In this document: piece by piece, positions 1 to 8,666 of the stretch
How the letters are laid out: every line of letters begins with the position of its first letter
Numbering within the stretch: position 1 is the stretch's first letter
Assembly (NCBI RefSeq): GCF_904061905.1
Contig: NZ_CAJFCI010000054.1
Coordinates: 1-64,000, forward strand
Reading direction: 5' to 3'
DNA: 64,000 bases
Source of the DNA: Zestomonas carbonaria
Lineage (GTDB): Bacteria > Pseudomonadota > Gammaproteobacteria > Pseudomonadales > Pseudomonadaceae
Position numbers and translations under genes: made by a program
Notes under the pieces: model-generated
The model's input: the letters and a program-made list of their open reading frames with translations, nothing else
What the model was told of the DNA's origin: nothing
The model's database searches: none

Positions 1-435
1 GGGGGAGAGGGGCGGGGCTTCCGTGCACTTCCGACGCTTCGCCCCTCTCCCTAGCCCTCTCCCATGAATGGGAGAGGGGATTGGTCCGTGCGGACGGTCA
101 GGTCCACGCGGTGCTGCTGGCCGCTTTGCTCCCCTCTCCCATTTATGGGAGAGGGGCCGGGGGAGAGGGCCGGGGCTTCCGTGCACCTCCGACGCCTCGC
201 CCCTCTCCCTAGCCCTCTCCCATGAATGGGAGAGGGGACTGTCCGGTGTTGCGGGTGAGCACTACGGCTGCGCTCACCTCCGTACCGCTTTGCTCCCCTC
301 TCCCTCCGGGAGAGGGGCCGGGGGAGAGGGGCCGGGTTCCGTGCACCTCCGACGCCTCGCCCCTCTCCCTAGCCCTCTCTCATGAATGGGAGAGGGGACT
401 GGCCCGTGCGAACGGTCAGGTCCGCGCAGGGCTAC
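1..435. repeat. Tandem array of about 160-bp repeats built on a CCCCTCTCCC palindrome
   Basis: Three imperfect copies follow one another (about 17-172, 173-334 and 335-435). Each contains a CTTCCGTGCAC or GTTCCGTGCAC start, GACGC(C/T)TCGCCCCTCTCC, and a palindrome in which CCCTCTC(C/T)CATGAATGGGAGAGGGG can fold into a hairpin. Single copies of the same palindrome occur at about 25710-25750 and 52377-52417. No coding gene is supported here. The array starts about 20 bases beyond the last recognisable eCIS gene (stop at 453) and runs to the window edge. It may act as a transcription end or as a recombination substrate; that is inference. Confidence 0.8.
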
Positions 436-452
436 GTGGCCGCGCCCTCCCC

Positions 453-1109
453 TCAAAACAAACTGCTCAACCCCAGGCTCGCCAACGCCGCGCTGGAGGC
501 CTTGGCCGCCAGGCGTTCGCGGTTCTGGTGGTAGACCATGTACAAATGCCCGCCCTTGTCGCCGAAGCCGAGGTCGTTGATGTTGAGCACGCGCATGCCC
601 AGGTTGATGCGCGCGCGGATCGGGTTGAGGTTGACGTCGAAGGCTTCCTCGACGATGGAAAAGTCGGTGATGCGCACCGGCAGCACGCGCTCGCGGCTCC
701 ACACGAACAGCGACAGCGGCGCCTGCACCGGGACGATCTCCAGGGTGCCGGCCATGGCCAGGGTGTTGTTGCGGATCAGCGCGCCGCTGTCCGGGTAGAC
801 GATGGTTTCCAGCGCCGCCAGTTGCGGGTGGATGCCCACCTCGACGGCGCTGCTGTTCTGCTCGGGGAACGCCAACTGGTCGGTGGCGTCGATCTCGGCG
901 TCCAGCTTGATGGTTTCCACCGGCGGCCCCTTGAGGCGCAGGGGCTCGCTCTGCGTGGCGGTCCCGCCGACGCCCTGAGGTTGCAGGCTGCGGGTCAGCA
1001 TGTCGGGGTTGTATTGCAGGGCGATCACCCGCTGCACCGCGCCGCTCTCCGGGTCGATGAGGATCAGGCCGCCCTTGAGCACCTTGGGCGACTGGCTGTA
1101 GCCGGTCAT
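453..1109 (-). CDS. eCIS tube/hub adaptor protein, Pvc7/Afp7-like (CIS tube N-terminal domain)
   Basis: The 218-residue protein opens with MTGYSQSPKVLKGGLILID and continues with a motif LQYNPDMLTRSL, which is the signature of the contractile injection system tube-protein N-terminal family. In known eCIS particles these proteins join the spike/hub to the first inner-tube ring. A LysM domain, present at the C terminus of many Pvc7/Afp7 proteins, is not seen; the chain ends soon after the tube-like domain (GFGDKGGHLYMVYHQNRERL). Its ATG overlaps the stop of the DUF4157 gene upstream by four bases (ATGA), so the two are translationally coupled. It is the last gene of the eCIS operon inside the window. 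Family assignment is firm; the exact structural position is inferred from homology. Confidence 0.82.
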   Translation of the reverse strand: MTGYSQSPKVLKGGLILIDPESGAVQRVIALQYNPDMLTRSLQPQGVGGTATQSEPLRLKGPPVETIKLDAEIDATDQLAFPEQNSSAVEVGIHPQLAALETIVYPDSGALIRNNTLAMAGTLEIVPVQAPLSLFVWSRERVLPVRITDFSIVEEAFDVNLNPIRARINLGMRVLNINDLGFGDKGGHLYMVYHQNRERLAAKASSAALASLGLSSLF

Positions 1110-4100
1110 GCCTCGCGCTCCTCTGTCTTGGCCTTGCCGAACAGGTTGCCGAGCAGGCTCTGCGGGTCCAGGGCGAGCGTGGCGGGTTCGGGCTTGATGT
1201 CGGACAGGCTGGGCATGCGGAAGCCCTCGACGCTGTCGTAGTGCAGCGGCATCCGTGCGCCGAAGCGCAGCCCGGTGTCGAACTCGCCGCCGGCCAGCTT
1301 CCAGGTCTTCTCGGTGCGCACCTTGAACTTCCACACCCCGGCCTCGGCGTAGACCCGCGCGTTGAGGGCGGCGGCGATGACCACCGCGGCGCCGATGTAG
1401 GCGCTGGCGTCGACGCTGAACTTGTCCTTGGAGTAGGCGATCTCGCCGCCCAGCTCGGCCTTGCCCTCCAGGCCGGCGCTGGCCGTGACGTTGAGGCCGC
1501 CGCCGATCTCGGCGATGTAGGCGTCGATCACCACGTCGGCGCCGACCTTGCCGCGAATGCCGCCGCCCGCCGGGATGCTGGCCTTGGCCTTGAGGTTGAA
1601 GCTGAAGTCGGGGTTGTCCTCGAACGGGCTGAACCTGACCGCCGCCTTGACGCCGGTGAGCTTGCCCGGGCCGACGTAGTAGTAGTAACCGAGGCTGCCC
1701 CACAGCCTGACCTTGAGGCCGATGGGGCCGATGGAAGCACCGGGGATGGGGATGCTGCCGGACGCCTTGAAGATGGTGTTGTCCTTCTCCACCTCGGGGA
1801 AGCGCTTGAACAGCAGGATGTCGGGGAAGCTCAGTTCGCCGTCGAAGGTGATCCGCTGGTTCTCGTCCACGGTGATGCCGGCGCTGGCCACCAGGTCCTT
1901 CTTGATCTCGTAGGAGAGCTTGCCGGTGCCGGTGATCTTCTGGCTGGGATGCAGGACGATGCTGATGCTGCCCTTGGCGCGGCCCTTGTCGATCTTGATG
2001 TCGCCCTTGCCGTGGACCGTCTCCTTGTCGCCCTTGCGCTCGTAGGTGGCGTCCAGCGTGCCATCCAGGCCGGAGAAGGCGAAGCCGGCCTTGCCGGTGG
2101 CGCGGAACAGTTCGCCGTCGTACCAGATGCCGGCCTCGATCGGCTTGAGGTAGGGACTCTTGACCTTGATCCTGCCGCGCCCGCTGAACACCCAGCGGCT
2201 CTGCGCGTACTTCAGCTCCAGGTCCGCCTCGTTGCCGCCCGGCAGCTCCAGCTTGACCTTGCCGCTGGCGTCGATCCGGCCCTTGGCGAGGAACACGTCG
2301 ACCGAACCGCTCTTCACGTAGGGAATCTTGCCGGCCATCTGCCCGGACTCGATGTGCACCCCGCCGCTCCACTCGCCGCCCTTCCAGGTCACGTTGCCCT
2401 TGGCCTCGTCCACGCCGGGCAGGTAGGCGAACAGGTCGCCGCTCAGCAGCAGGCCGTTCTCGTCGGCGCTGACTTCCACCTTGGCGGCGGCCACCTTGCG
2501 CGCCCCGCCGAACTCGAAGGCGATGGTGCCCACCGGCTTGAGCTTGGGCGCCAGTTCGAGGGCCAGCGAGGCTTCGGTGAGCTTCGCGCCGGGGAACGGC
2601 GGTTGCAGCTTGCTCTTGTCCAGCGGCGCCTTGAGGCGGAAGTACTCCGGCGAGAAGGCCACGTCCAGGCGCTTGAGGAAGGGCACCTTGCTCGGCGTGA
2701 TGAAGCCCTCGCCGGCCAGCCCGCCGGGCACCAGCTCCAGGCTGGTGAAGCGGCCGGGGCTGAGGTAGTCGTAGGTGAAGGCGACGCCGGCGTTCTTGCG
2801 CGCCGCCTCGGACAGTTTCAGGCTGCCGTCCTCGGCGACGTTGAGGATGATCCCGGTGCCCTTGCCCGGCATGCTGATCGGCAGGCGCGAGCGGTCGCGG
2901 TTGTCGACCACCGCGCTGATGGTGTCCTTGCCCTTGCCGACCCGGCGCAGGGTCATCAGCAGCAGGCCGGGGATGATCTCCGCGCCGGCCTTGTTCTCCG
3001 GCACGTCCGACTCGAAGATCGCCGGGGTCCTGGTCTTCTCGCTGATGCGCAGCACCACGGTGTTGCCGCCGGCCATGATCGGGTAGTCGATGAGGATTTC
3101 GGTGGACTTGTCGGCCTTGCCCTCCTGGGTCGGCTTGCCGAGCTTCTGGGCGGTCTTGCAGCAGGCCTCGCAGACCGGTGCGCTGGGCATCCGCGCTTCC
3201 TTGAACACCAGGCGGATCTGCTGCGGCAGCGGCTCGCCCGCCTCGTCCATCTTGCCGGCGATGCTCTGCGCCAGGCCGAACACCTGCTGCTTGATCAGGC
3301 TGCCGCTCATGCCGTTCTCGGTGCGGTCGAGAATCTGGATGTTGTCCTGGGTGTTGTCGCCGCCCACCTGCAACTCGATGATGTGGTCCATCTCGCAGGC
3401 GCGGCCGTTGGCGCGGGGAAATCCGTCGGCATCGGCAGCGGTCTCGCCGGTGGCTTTCTGGAAGGCCTGCTTCCAGGCTTCGTCGAGGGCGTCGCCGGTC
3501 TTCCAGCCGCGCTTGTTGACCCAGCGGTTGCGCAGCTCCTCGGAACTCACCCGCACCTGCCACAACCCGGCTTCCTGGGCCTTGGTGCCCTGCATGGTGA
3601 CGATGGCGCGCAACGCCCTGGCCCGCGCCTTGGCCTGCCATTCCTTGAGCACCGGCCCCTTCACCTCGTGGAGCTCCAGGTAGTCCACCTCGAAGGAAGC
3701 CAGCTCGGCGTCCTTGCCCTTCTGCTTGCCGACGAAGGTCTTCTCCGGCTTGACCTGGTGGCCGGTCTCCACCTCGACATCCTTGTAGCGCGCGCCGACC
3801 CGGTGTTCCTCGGACTTGCCGGCCTCCTCGCCCGGCTTCGCCGGCTGCCGCGACAGGCGCCGGCCGCCCTGGCTGAGCGCCCCGCCGGGCAGCGGCTGGC
3901 CGCGCATCACCCGCTCGGCGGCGTGGTCGGCCTCGCGCTCCAGGCGCTGGTACTCCGGGCCCTGGTCGGCCAGGTTGCTGGTGCCGGCGCGCTGCAAGCC
4001 CTGTTGCTGCACGGTGTGCGCCAGCTCGTGGGCGAGCAGGTGGCGGCCATCCGCGCTGTGCGGCCGGTACTGGCCGTCGGCGAAGACGATGTGCTGGCCC

Positions 4101-4459
4101 ACGGTGTAGGCGTGCGCGTCGACCTCCCGCGCGGAGGCCGCCGCGGCGCTGTCGTCGTGGATGCGCACGCCGGAGAAGTCGTTGTCGAAACGCTGCTCCA
4201 TGAAGCCACGGGTCTCGGCGTCCAGCGGCCGGCCGGGACGCGCCAGGGTGTCGTCGACCGACGTCGGCAGGCCGTCCAGCTTCCGTGCCGGCGCGGCGGC
4301 ATGGCGTTGCAGGCGCCCGGCCGCGCAGCTCTCGCACTCGCCGCCGGGGCCGGCGTTGCCGCCGCAGGCGCACTTGCGTTGCAGCAGCAGGCCACGCGCG
4401 GCGCTCCTGGCGGGCGGCGGCTCGCGCTCGGCTCGCGGGGTGACGGCGCGCTCGACCAT
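1106..4459 (-). CDS. Large DUF4157 protein with HNH-like nuclease motif and beta-repeat tail; probable eCIS cargo
   Basis: 1117 residues with a modular layout. Residues 28-45 carry a Cys cluster (CACGG...CESC), followed by the DUF4157 (eCIS core) domain at about 70-155 with the metalloprotease-like HELAH motif at 144-148. Residues 355-385 read as an HNH-type nuclease core: DHIIELQVGG at 358-367, then DN..IQIL and a distal Asn/Gly. A CxxCC cluster lies at 430-434. From about 460 to 1080 the protein is a run of Gly/Lys/Asp-rich short beta-strand repeats, including YYYYVGPGKL, with no predicted membrane helix. DUF4157 is known to mark eCIS-associated effectors or loading tags. I infer a nuclease toxin or other cargo. 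No immunity gene is visible next to it. The proteolytic, nuclease and carrier roles are each untested. Confidence 0.8.
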   Translation of the reverse strand: MVERAVTPRAEREPPPARSAARGLLLQRKCACGGNAGPGGECESCAAGRLQRHAAAPARKLDGLPTSVDDTLARPGRPLDAETRGFMEQRFDNDFSGVRIHDDSAAAASAREVDAHAYTVGQHIVFADGQYRPHSADGRHLLAHELAHTVQQQGLQRAGTSNLADQGPEYQRLEREADHAAERVMRGQPLPGGALSQGGRRLSRQPAKPGEEAGKSEEHRVGARYKDVEVETGHQVKPEKTFVGKQKGKDAELASFEVDYLELHEVKGPVLKEWQAKARARALRAIVTMQGTKAQEAGLWQVRVSSEELRNRWVNKRGWKTGDALDEAWKQAFQKATGETAADADGFPRANGRACEMDHIIELQVGGDNTQDNIQILDRTENGMSGSLIKQQVFGLAQSIAGKMDEAGEPLPQQIRLVFKEARMPSAPVCEACCKTAQKLGKPTQEGKADKSTEILIDYPIMAGGNTVVLRISEKTRTPAIFESDVPENKAGAEIIPGLLLMTLRRVGKGKDTISAVVDNRDRSRLPISMPGKGTGIILNVAEDGSLKLSEAARKNAGVAFTYDYLSPGRFTSLELVPGGLAGEGFITPSKVPFLKRLDVAFSPEYFRLKAPLDKSKLQPPFPGAKLTEASLALELAPKLKPVGTIAFEFGGARKVAAAKVEVSADENGLLLSGDLFAYLPGVDEAKGNVTWKGGEWSGGVHIESGQMAGKIPYVKSGSVDVFLAKGRIDASGKVKLELPGGNEADLELKYAQSRWVFSGRGRIKVKSPYLKPIEAGIWYDGELFRATGKAGFAFSGLDGTLDATYERKGDKETVHGKGDIKIDKGRAKGSISIVLHPSQKITGTGKLSYEIKKDLVASAGITVDENQRITFDGELSFPDILLFKRFPEVEKDNTIFKASGSIPIPGASIGPIGLKVRLWGSLGYYYYVGPGKLTGVKAAVRFSPFEDNPDFSFNLKAKASIPAGGGIRGKVGADVVIDAYIAEIGGGLNVTASAGLEGKAELGGEIAYSKDKFSVDASAYIGAAVVIAAALNARVYAEAGVWKFKVRTEKTWKLAGGEFDTGLRFGARMPLHYDSVEGFRMPSLSDIKPEPATLALDPQSLLGNLFGKAKTEEREA

Positions 4460-4463
4460 GGCC

Positions 4464-4718
4464 TCAGTCCCCCAACCGTTCGGCGATCAGCCGCGCCAGG
4501 CGCCGGCCGGTGAGTTCCGGGCGCTCGCCGGGCTGGCGGCGGAAGCGCGGGATCTGCAACGCCTCGGCGTGGAAGCCCTGGCTCGGCAAGGGTTGCGCGG
4601 CCAGCAGGCGGCCCAGCTCGCGCTCGAAGGCGCCGGCCAGCCGTGCGCCGTCGCGGGGCGAGTAGCCCGGCAGGGCCAGGCTGCCGATGTGCAGGGACAG
4701 CGACGGCTGGGCCTTCAT
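4464..4718 (-). CDS. Small eCIS-associated protein of unknown function
   Basis: 84 residues, beginning MKAQPSLSLHIGSLALPGYS and followed by an Arg/Leu/Ala-rich helix (ARLAGAFERELGRLLAA). Short proteins with an N-terminal beta strand containing LxLHIxxLxLxG and a following amphipathic helix recur in eCIS loci between the ATPase and the DUF4157 genes; I recognise the pattern but know of no defined function. The ATG overlaps the end of the AAA+ ATPase gene by four bases, and the stop is only four bases from the start of the DUF4157 gene, so it belongs to the same operon. Its position suggests a chaperone or adaptor for the large cargo protein, which is inference. Confidence 0.65.
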   Translation of the reverse strand: MKAQPSLSLHIGSLALPGYSPRDGARLAGAFERELGRLLAAQPLPSQGFHAEALQIPRFRRQPGERPELTGRRLARLIAERLGD

Positions 4719-6595
4719 GACCAGTCCCCCATGTCGGCCGGCGCCAGCGGTTTCTCCAGCTTGGCGAACTCGGCTTCGGCGGCGCAGCGCAGGTGACGCA
4801 TGGACACCGGGCGGTCCTCGTCGGCGGCCAGGAAGGCGGCGTTCAGCGCCAGGTTGCGGATGTGTCCGCCGGACAGCGACAGGCGCGCCAGTTTGCCGAG
4901 GTCCAGCCCGGCCAGCGGCGTGTCGGCCGGGAACACCCGCGCCCAGATCGCGCCGCGCGCCTCGGCGTCGGGGAAGGGAAACTGCACGATGAAGCGCAGG
5001 CGGCGCTGGAAAGCGTTGTCGATGGATTGCTTGAGGTTGCTGGTGAGGATCGCCAGGCCCCGGTAGGTCTCGATCCGTTGCAGCAGGTAGCTGACTTCCA
5101 GGTTGGCGTAGCGGTCGTGGCTGTCGCGCACCTCGCTGCGCTTGCCGAACAGCGCGTCGGCCTCGTCGAACAGCAGGATCGCGCCGCTGCGTTCGGCGGC
5201 GGCGAACAGCCGGGCGAGGTTCTTCTCGGTCTCGCCGATGTACTTGCTGACCAGCGCGGCCAGGTCGATGCGGTAGAGGTCCAGGCGCAGCTCGCCGGCC
5301 AGCACCTCGGCGGCCAGGGTCTTGCCGGTGCCGCTACCGCCGACGAACAGCGCGCTGATGCCGAGCCCGCGCGCCCCACGCGCGGCGAAGCCCCAGTCGC
5401 GGTACACCCGGGTCCGCTGGCGAACCTGGGCGGCCAGGGTGCGCAGGCTGGCCAGCGCCGGCTCGGGCAGCACCAGGTCGTCCCAGCCGGCGTGGCTGTC
5501 GACCCGCTGGGCGAGCTGGTCGAGGTCGCGCCGCGCCTCGCGGCGGCAGGCGTCCCAGAGTTGTTCCGGGGTGCCGTTCCAGTCGCCGGCGATACGCGCG
5601 ATGCTCGCGGCGGACAACTGGAACTGCTCGGCGATGGCGCCCAGGCGGCCGTTCATGCCCGCGCCCCGCTCGCCCATCGCCTGCTCCCACAGCGCCTGGC
5701 GACCGGCCGCGTCGCCGGCCCGCCAGTCCACCCGCCATTGCCCGCGGCGCAGCGCCAGGCTGCCTTCGCCACTGAGCAGCACCAGCCCTTGCAGGCCGTC
5801 GAGGAAGTCTGCCAGGCGCCGCGCCCGGTCCGGCTCGGGGTGCTCGACCTCGACCCACAGCAAGGCGCCGCGCAGCAGCGCCTCGCGTTCCCACAGGCGC
5901 GCCAGTTGCTCGCGTTCCTCGCGCGCGGCCGGCAACTCGCTGCCGTGCAGGCGGTACAGGCGCAGCTCCAGTTGCGCGGCCAGGGACCTGGCGAAGGCTT
6001 CGCCGTCGCCCTCTTCGAGCCGTGCGATGGGTGTCGCGGCCAGGTTCGGCGCGGCCTGCCACTGCTCGGCGAGCCGCGCGATGTCCGGGTCGCCGCCGTT
6101 CGCCACGGTGCCCGGCACGGGCCGGAACCAGGGCTCCAGGCGCGGGTCCGGGTAACTCAGCCCGGCCACCTGGTGGAGGATGCATTCGTCCACCACCAGC
6201 CGCGCCTGCAACGGCCCGCCGCCACCGGCCAGTTCCAGCAGGCACCAGCGGCGCAGGCGGCCCACCGGGGTCACCGCGCCCCAGTCAGGGTCGGGGAGCA
6301 GCGCCAGGGCCAGGTCGAAGCTCGCCCAGGGCTTGCCTTCGTCGCCCTGGGCCTGGGCCAGCAGGATGCGGAAGCGCGCGTCCAGCTCGCTCGCCACGAC
6401 CAGCAGCAGCACGTCCTGCTCGAAGCGGTTGAGGCCCAGGCGCTGGCTCAGGGCGGCCAGCGCCGGCGGGGTTTCCAGGTAGGTGCCGAGCGGCGTCGGC
6501 TCACCGGCCAGGGCCCGCGCCAGGTAATCGGCGAAGGCATCCAGCGCCGTGGCGAGCAGGCGCCGGTTGTCGGCCAGTTCGCGGCGCGTGCTCAT
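4715..6595 (-). CDS. AAA+ ATPase of the eCIS, Pvc15/Afp15-like
   Basis: 626 residues. The first 370 form a helical and mixed region typical of the eCIS ATPase family; the C-terminal AAA+ module has Walker A GGSGTGKT at 419-426, Walker B ILLFDEAD at 473-480, a sensor region ILTSNLKQSIDNAFQRR and a C-terminal lid. In Photorhabdus PVC and Serratia Afp the corresponding ATPase is needed for assembly or for cargo loading. The start was set at the ATG that overlaps the stop of the DUF4255 gene (ATGA); longer frames upstream are only open because of GC bias. Both key ATPase motifs are intact, so the protein is expected to be active. Confidence 0.9.
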   Translation of the reverse strand: MSTRRELADNRRLLATALDAFADYLARALAGEPTPLGTYLETPPALAALSQRLGLNRFEQDVLLLVVASELDARFRILLAQAQGDEGKPWASFDLALALLPDPDWGAVTPVGRLRRWCLLELAGGGGPLQARLVVDECILHQVAGLSYPDPRLEPWFRPVPGTVANGGDPDIARLAEQWQAAPNLAATPIARLEEGDGEAFARSLAAQLELRLYRLHGSELPAAREEREQLARLWEREALLRGALLWVEVEHPEPDRARRLADFLDGLQGLVLLSGEGSLALRRGQWRVDWRAGDAAGRQALWEQAMGERGAGMNGRLGAIAEQFQLSAASIARIAGDWNGTPEQLWDACRREARRDLDQLAQRVDSHAGWDDLVLPEPALASLRTLAAQVRQRTRVYRDWGFAARGARGLGISALFVGGSGTGKTLAAEVLAGELRLDLYRIDLAALVSKYIGETEKNLARLFAAAERSGAILLFDEADALFGKRSEVRDSHDRYANLEVSYLLQRIETYRGLAILTSNLKQSIDNAFQRRLRFIVQFPFPDAEARGAIWARVFPADTPLAGLDLGKLARLSLSGGHIRNLALNAAFLAADEDRPVSMRHLRCAAEAEFAKLEKPLAPADMGDWS

Positions 6596-7917
6596 GGCTG
6601 CACCTCCGGCCCGGCGAAGCGTCCGTCGGCGCCGAGCTGCAAGGGGCTGATGCCGGCGTCCACCTGCACCCGCGCCAGGTAGTTGCCCTGCGCCACGTTG
6701 CGGTATTCCACGCTGACCTGGGCGGTGCTCTCGGCCGGCGCGACGATGCCGTTGCCGTCGCTGGCGGAGAAGCTGTAGGCGCGCGCCGGGCGGTTGGCCG
6801 GCGGGTCCTTCTCGTTGAGCAGCAGGCGCACCCGCTGGCGAGTGCCGATGCGCGGCACGCAGTCGATGGCGATCGCCCCGCTGCGGTAGGTGACGCCATC
6901 CACCACCGTGCTGTTGGCGCCGGGCAGGACGTTGAAGGTCGCCTCGGGGTTGAGCACGAAGGCCGCCAGGTTGGACTCCTGCCCGCCGTGGGGCTGCGGC
7001 GGCGAGCCCATCAGTTGCGGATGCACCAGTTGCAGGGTGCAGACGCCGGCGCGCAGGGAATCGGGAATGGCCGGCGGATTGCCGAGGGCGAAGGCGAATT
7101 CCAGTTCGTCCTTCTCCAGGCGCTGCACACCGCCGGCGAATTCCTCGCCGTTGACCAGCAGGCGGACCTGCGGCGCCGCCAGGTTGGCGCCGCTGGCCCG
7201 CACCAGGCCGCCGGGCAGGATCGGCGCGCCGAGGCCGGCGGCGGACTCCACGCGGTCCAGGCGCGGGGCGCGCAGCGGCACCACGTAGAGGTTGCGCCCC
7301 AGCACCGGCAGCGGCGTGCGCTGGCTCTTCGTCGACTGCTGGAGGAGCACGCTGACCAGATAGGCGGCGCTCGGCCGCGCCGGGGTCTGCAAGGCCGCCC
7401 AGATGCGCGACACCTCGTCGGTGTTGTGGTTGAGCGGGGTGATGCGCAGTTGCTCGACCTGATCGGCGAGGCCGGCGAGCTGCAACTGGTTGGGCAGGTT
7501 GGGCTTGGTCGGCGCCGGCATCAGGGCCTCGCGGATCGCCTCGCGGCCGAGCCCGGGCGTGTCGTGGAGAATCTGCATGGCGGCGCCGAGCATGATCTCG
7601 GCATGGAAATCGGCCACCCCGTAGGCGGCGATCAGGAAGTGCAGGTCGAGGGCCAGCGCCGGGTTGGCGATGCGCTCGCCACGGCTGTCGCGGCTCGGCA
7701 GGTCGAGGTTGGTCCAGCCGGGGTTGCGGGTCTGGTTGTAGAGGAACAGGTTGAGCTGGCTGGCGGCGCTGTCCGCCGGGATGCGCTCGGGCGGGATGCA
7801 GGTGACGGCCACCGCGTTGGCGCCCAGCACGTCCTCCAGCTTGAGGGCGGCGAAACCGCTCTGCAGCAGTTGCTGCAACACCGCGGCGGTGGCGGCGATG
7901 CCCAGGGCGGTGCTCAT
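6592..7917 (-). CDS. DUF4255 (Pvc16 N-terminal domain) protein, eCIS tail-end component
   Basis: 441 residues. The first roughly 190 residues match DUF4255/Pvc16_N: a helix with LQQLLQSGFAAL, then NLFLYNQTRNPGW, LHFLIAAYG and HAEIMLGAAMQILHDTP. In PVC and Afp this protein caps the distal end of sheath and tube and sets the end of assembly. The remaining 250 residues form beta-rich, Ig-like modules (for example YLVSVLLQQS and VRLLVNGEEF), so the protein is longer than a minimal cap. It overlaps its neighbours by four bases on both sides (ATGA junctions), showing tight coupling with the proline-rich protein and the ATPase. Confidence 0.88.
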   Translation of the reverse strand: MSTALGIAATAAVLQQLLQSGFAALKLEDVLGANAVAVTCIPPERIPADSAASQLNLFLYNQTRNPGWTNLDLPSRDSRGERIANPALALDLHFLIAAYGVADFHAEIMLGAAMQILHDTPGLGREAIREALMPAPTKPNLPNQLQLAGLADQVEQLRITPLNHNTDEVSRIWAALQTPARPSAAYLVSVLLQQSTKSQRTPLPVLGRNLYVVPLRAPRLDRVESAAGLGAPILPGGLVRASGANLAAPQVRLLVNGEEFAGGVQRLEKDELEFAFALGNPPAIPDSLRAGVCTLQLVHPQLMGSPPQPHGGQESNLAAFVLNPEATFNVLPGANSTVVDGVTYRSGAIAIDCVPRIGTRQRVRLLLNEKDPPANRPARAYSFSASDGNGIVAPAESTAQVSVEYRNVAQGNYLARVQVDAGISPLQLGADGRFAGPEVQP

Positions 7918-8666
7918 TTCCGCCCTCCCCGTTCGCGCAGGTAGTCGTCCAGCGATTGCGCCGCCTGCCGTCTCGGCGCCTCGTCACGGCGCGGCGCGGC
8001 CGTGCCTTCCAGCGGCAGCACTTCGATACGGCCGATGCTGATCTCCACCTTCGGCGCCGCCATCCGCGGCGGCTCCGCGCGGGCGGCGGCCGGCCCAGGC
8101 GCGATGCCCGGGACGGGCGCGGCCTGCGGCGGGGTTGGCATGTCCAGCGGGACGAGTCGTTCGATCCGCCGCTCGAGCACTTCCTGCAAGGTCTCCCGGC
8201 TTTCCAGGCGTTCCTGGCGCAGCTCGACACGCTCATGCACCTCGCGCTCGCTGTGCAGGCGCTCCACCCACTCCAGGCGCGGCTCGGGCTGGCGTTCGGC
8301 GGGAGGCGGTGGCAGCGGCTCGCGGGTCGGGACGGCGGCTTGCGGCAATGGCGGCTCCGCTCGCACTGGTTCGCGCAGCGGGGTTGGCACGGGCGGTGCC
8401 GGGGCTGGTTCCCGGCTGCGCGCAAATGGCGGCGGCTCGGCCTGGCGCGGCGTGGGGAGCAGCGGCTCCAGCGGCGCGGGCATGTCCGGCCGGGGCATCA
8501 CGACGGGCTGTGCCACCACCGGTTCGAGCGGCACGCCGGGCTGTTCGTGCGCAAGCTCCGGGCCGAGCGGCGCCAGTGCGTCGCTCTCGAAGCGCGACTG
8601 CCCGCGCGGGCGGATGCGCGCCGGTTGCAGGGCGCGGCGCGCCAGGGTCGCCAGATGGTCGCTCAT
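7914..8666 (-). CDS. Proline-rich eCIS-associated protein
   Basis: 250 residues starting MSDHLATLARRAL. The centre (about 55-150) is rich in Pro, Glu and Arg and is probably disordered; residues about 150-190 (ERLHSEREVHERVELRQERL onward) look like a charged helix or coiled coil. Near the C terminus, VEISIGRIEVLPL followed by SLDDYLRERGG is a short motif I recognise from eCIS hypothetical proteins placed between the baseplate chaperone and DUF4255. Function is unknown; a scaffold or tape-measure-like role is speculation. The start was chosen at the ATG overlapping the upstream stop (8663-8666); an upstream frame to 8837 is open but lies in the neighbouring gene. Confidence 0.72.
   Translation of the reverse strand: MSDHLATLARRALQPARIRPRGQSRFESDALAPLGPELAHEQPGVPLEPVVAQPVVMPRPDMPAPLEPLLPTPRQAEPPPFARSREPAPAPPVPTPLREPVRAEPPLPQAAVPTREPLPPPPAERQPEPRLEWVERLHSEREVHERVELRQERLESRETLQEVLERRIERLVPLDMPTPPQAAPVPGIAPGPAAARAEPPRMAAPKVEISIGRIEVLPLEGTAAPRRDEAPRRQAAQSLDDYLRERGGRK

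Noticed and set aside
1..435. CRISPR array
   Set aside because: Repeat units are about 160 bases, imperfect, without spacers of regular length and without cas genes.
1241..4513. Very long open frame opposite the DUF4157 gene, and similar ones opposite the sheath (9364-12342), the TonB/ABC genes (38503-42465) and the AAA ATPase (4793-6682)
   Set aside because: They are antisense shadows caused by high GC content: amino-acid composition is abnormal (runs of Ala, Arg, Gly, Val, Leu) and no family motif is present, while the opposite strand has clear homologous proteins.
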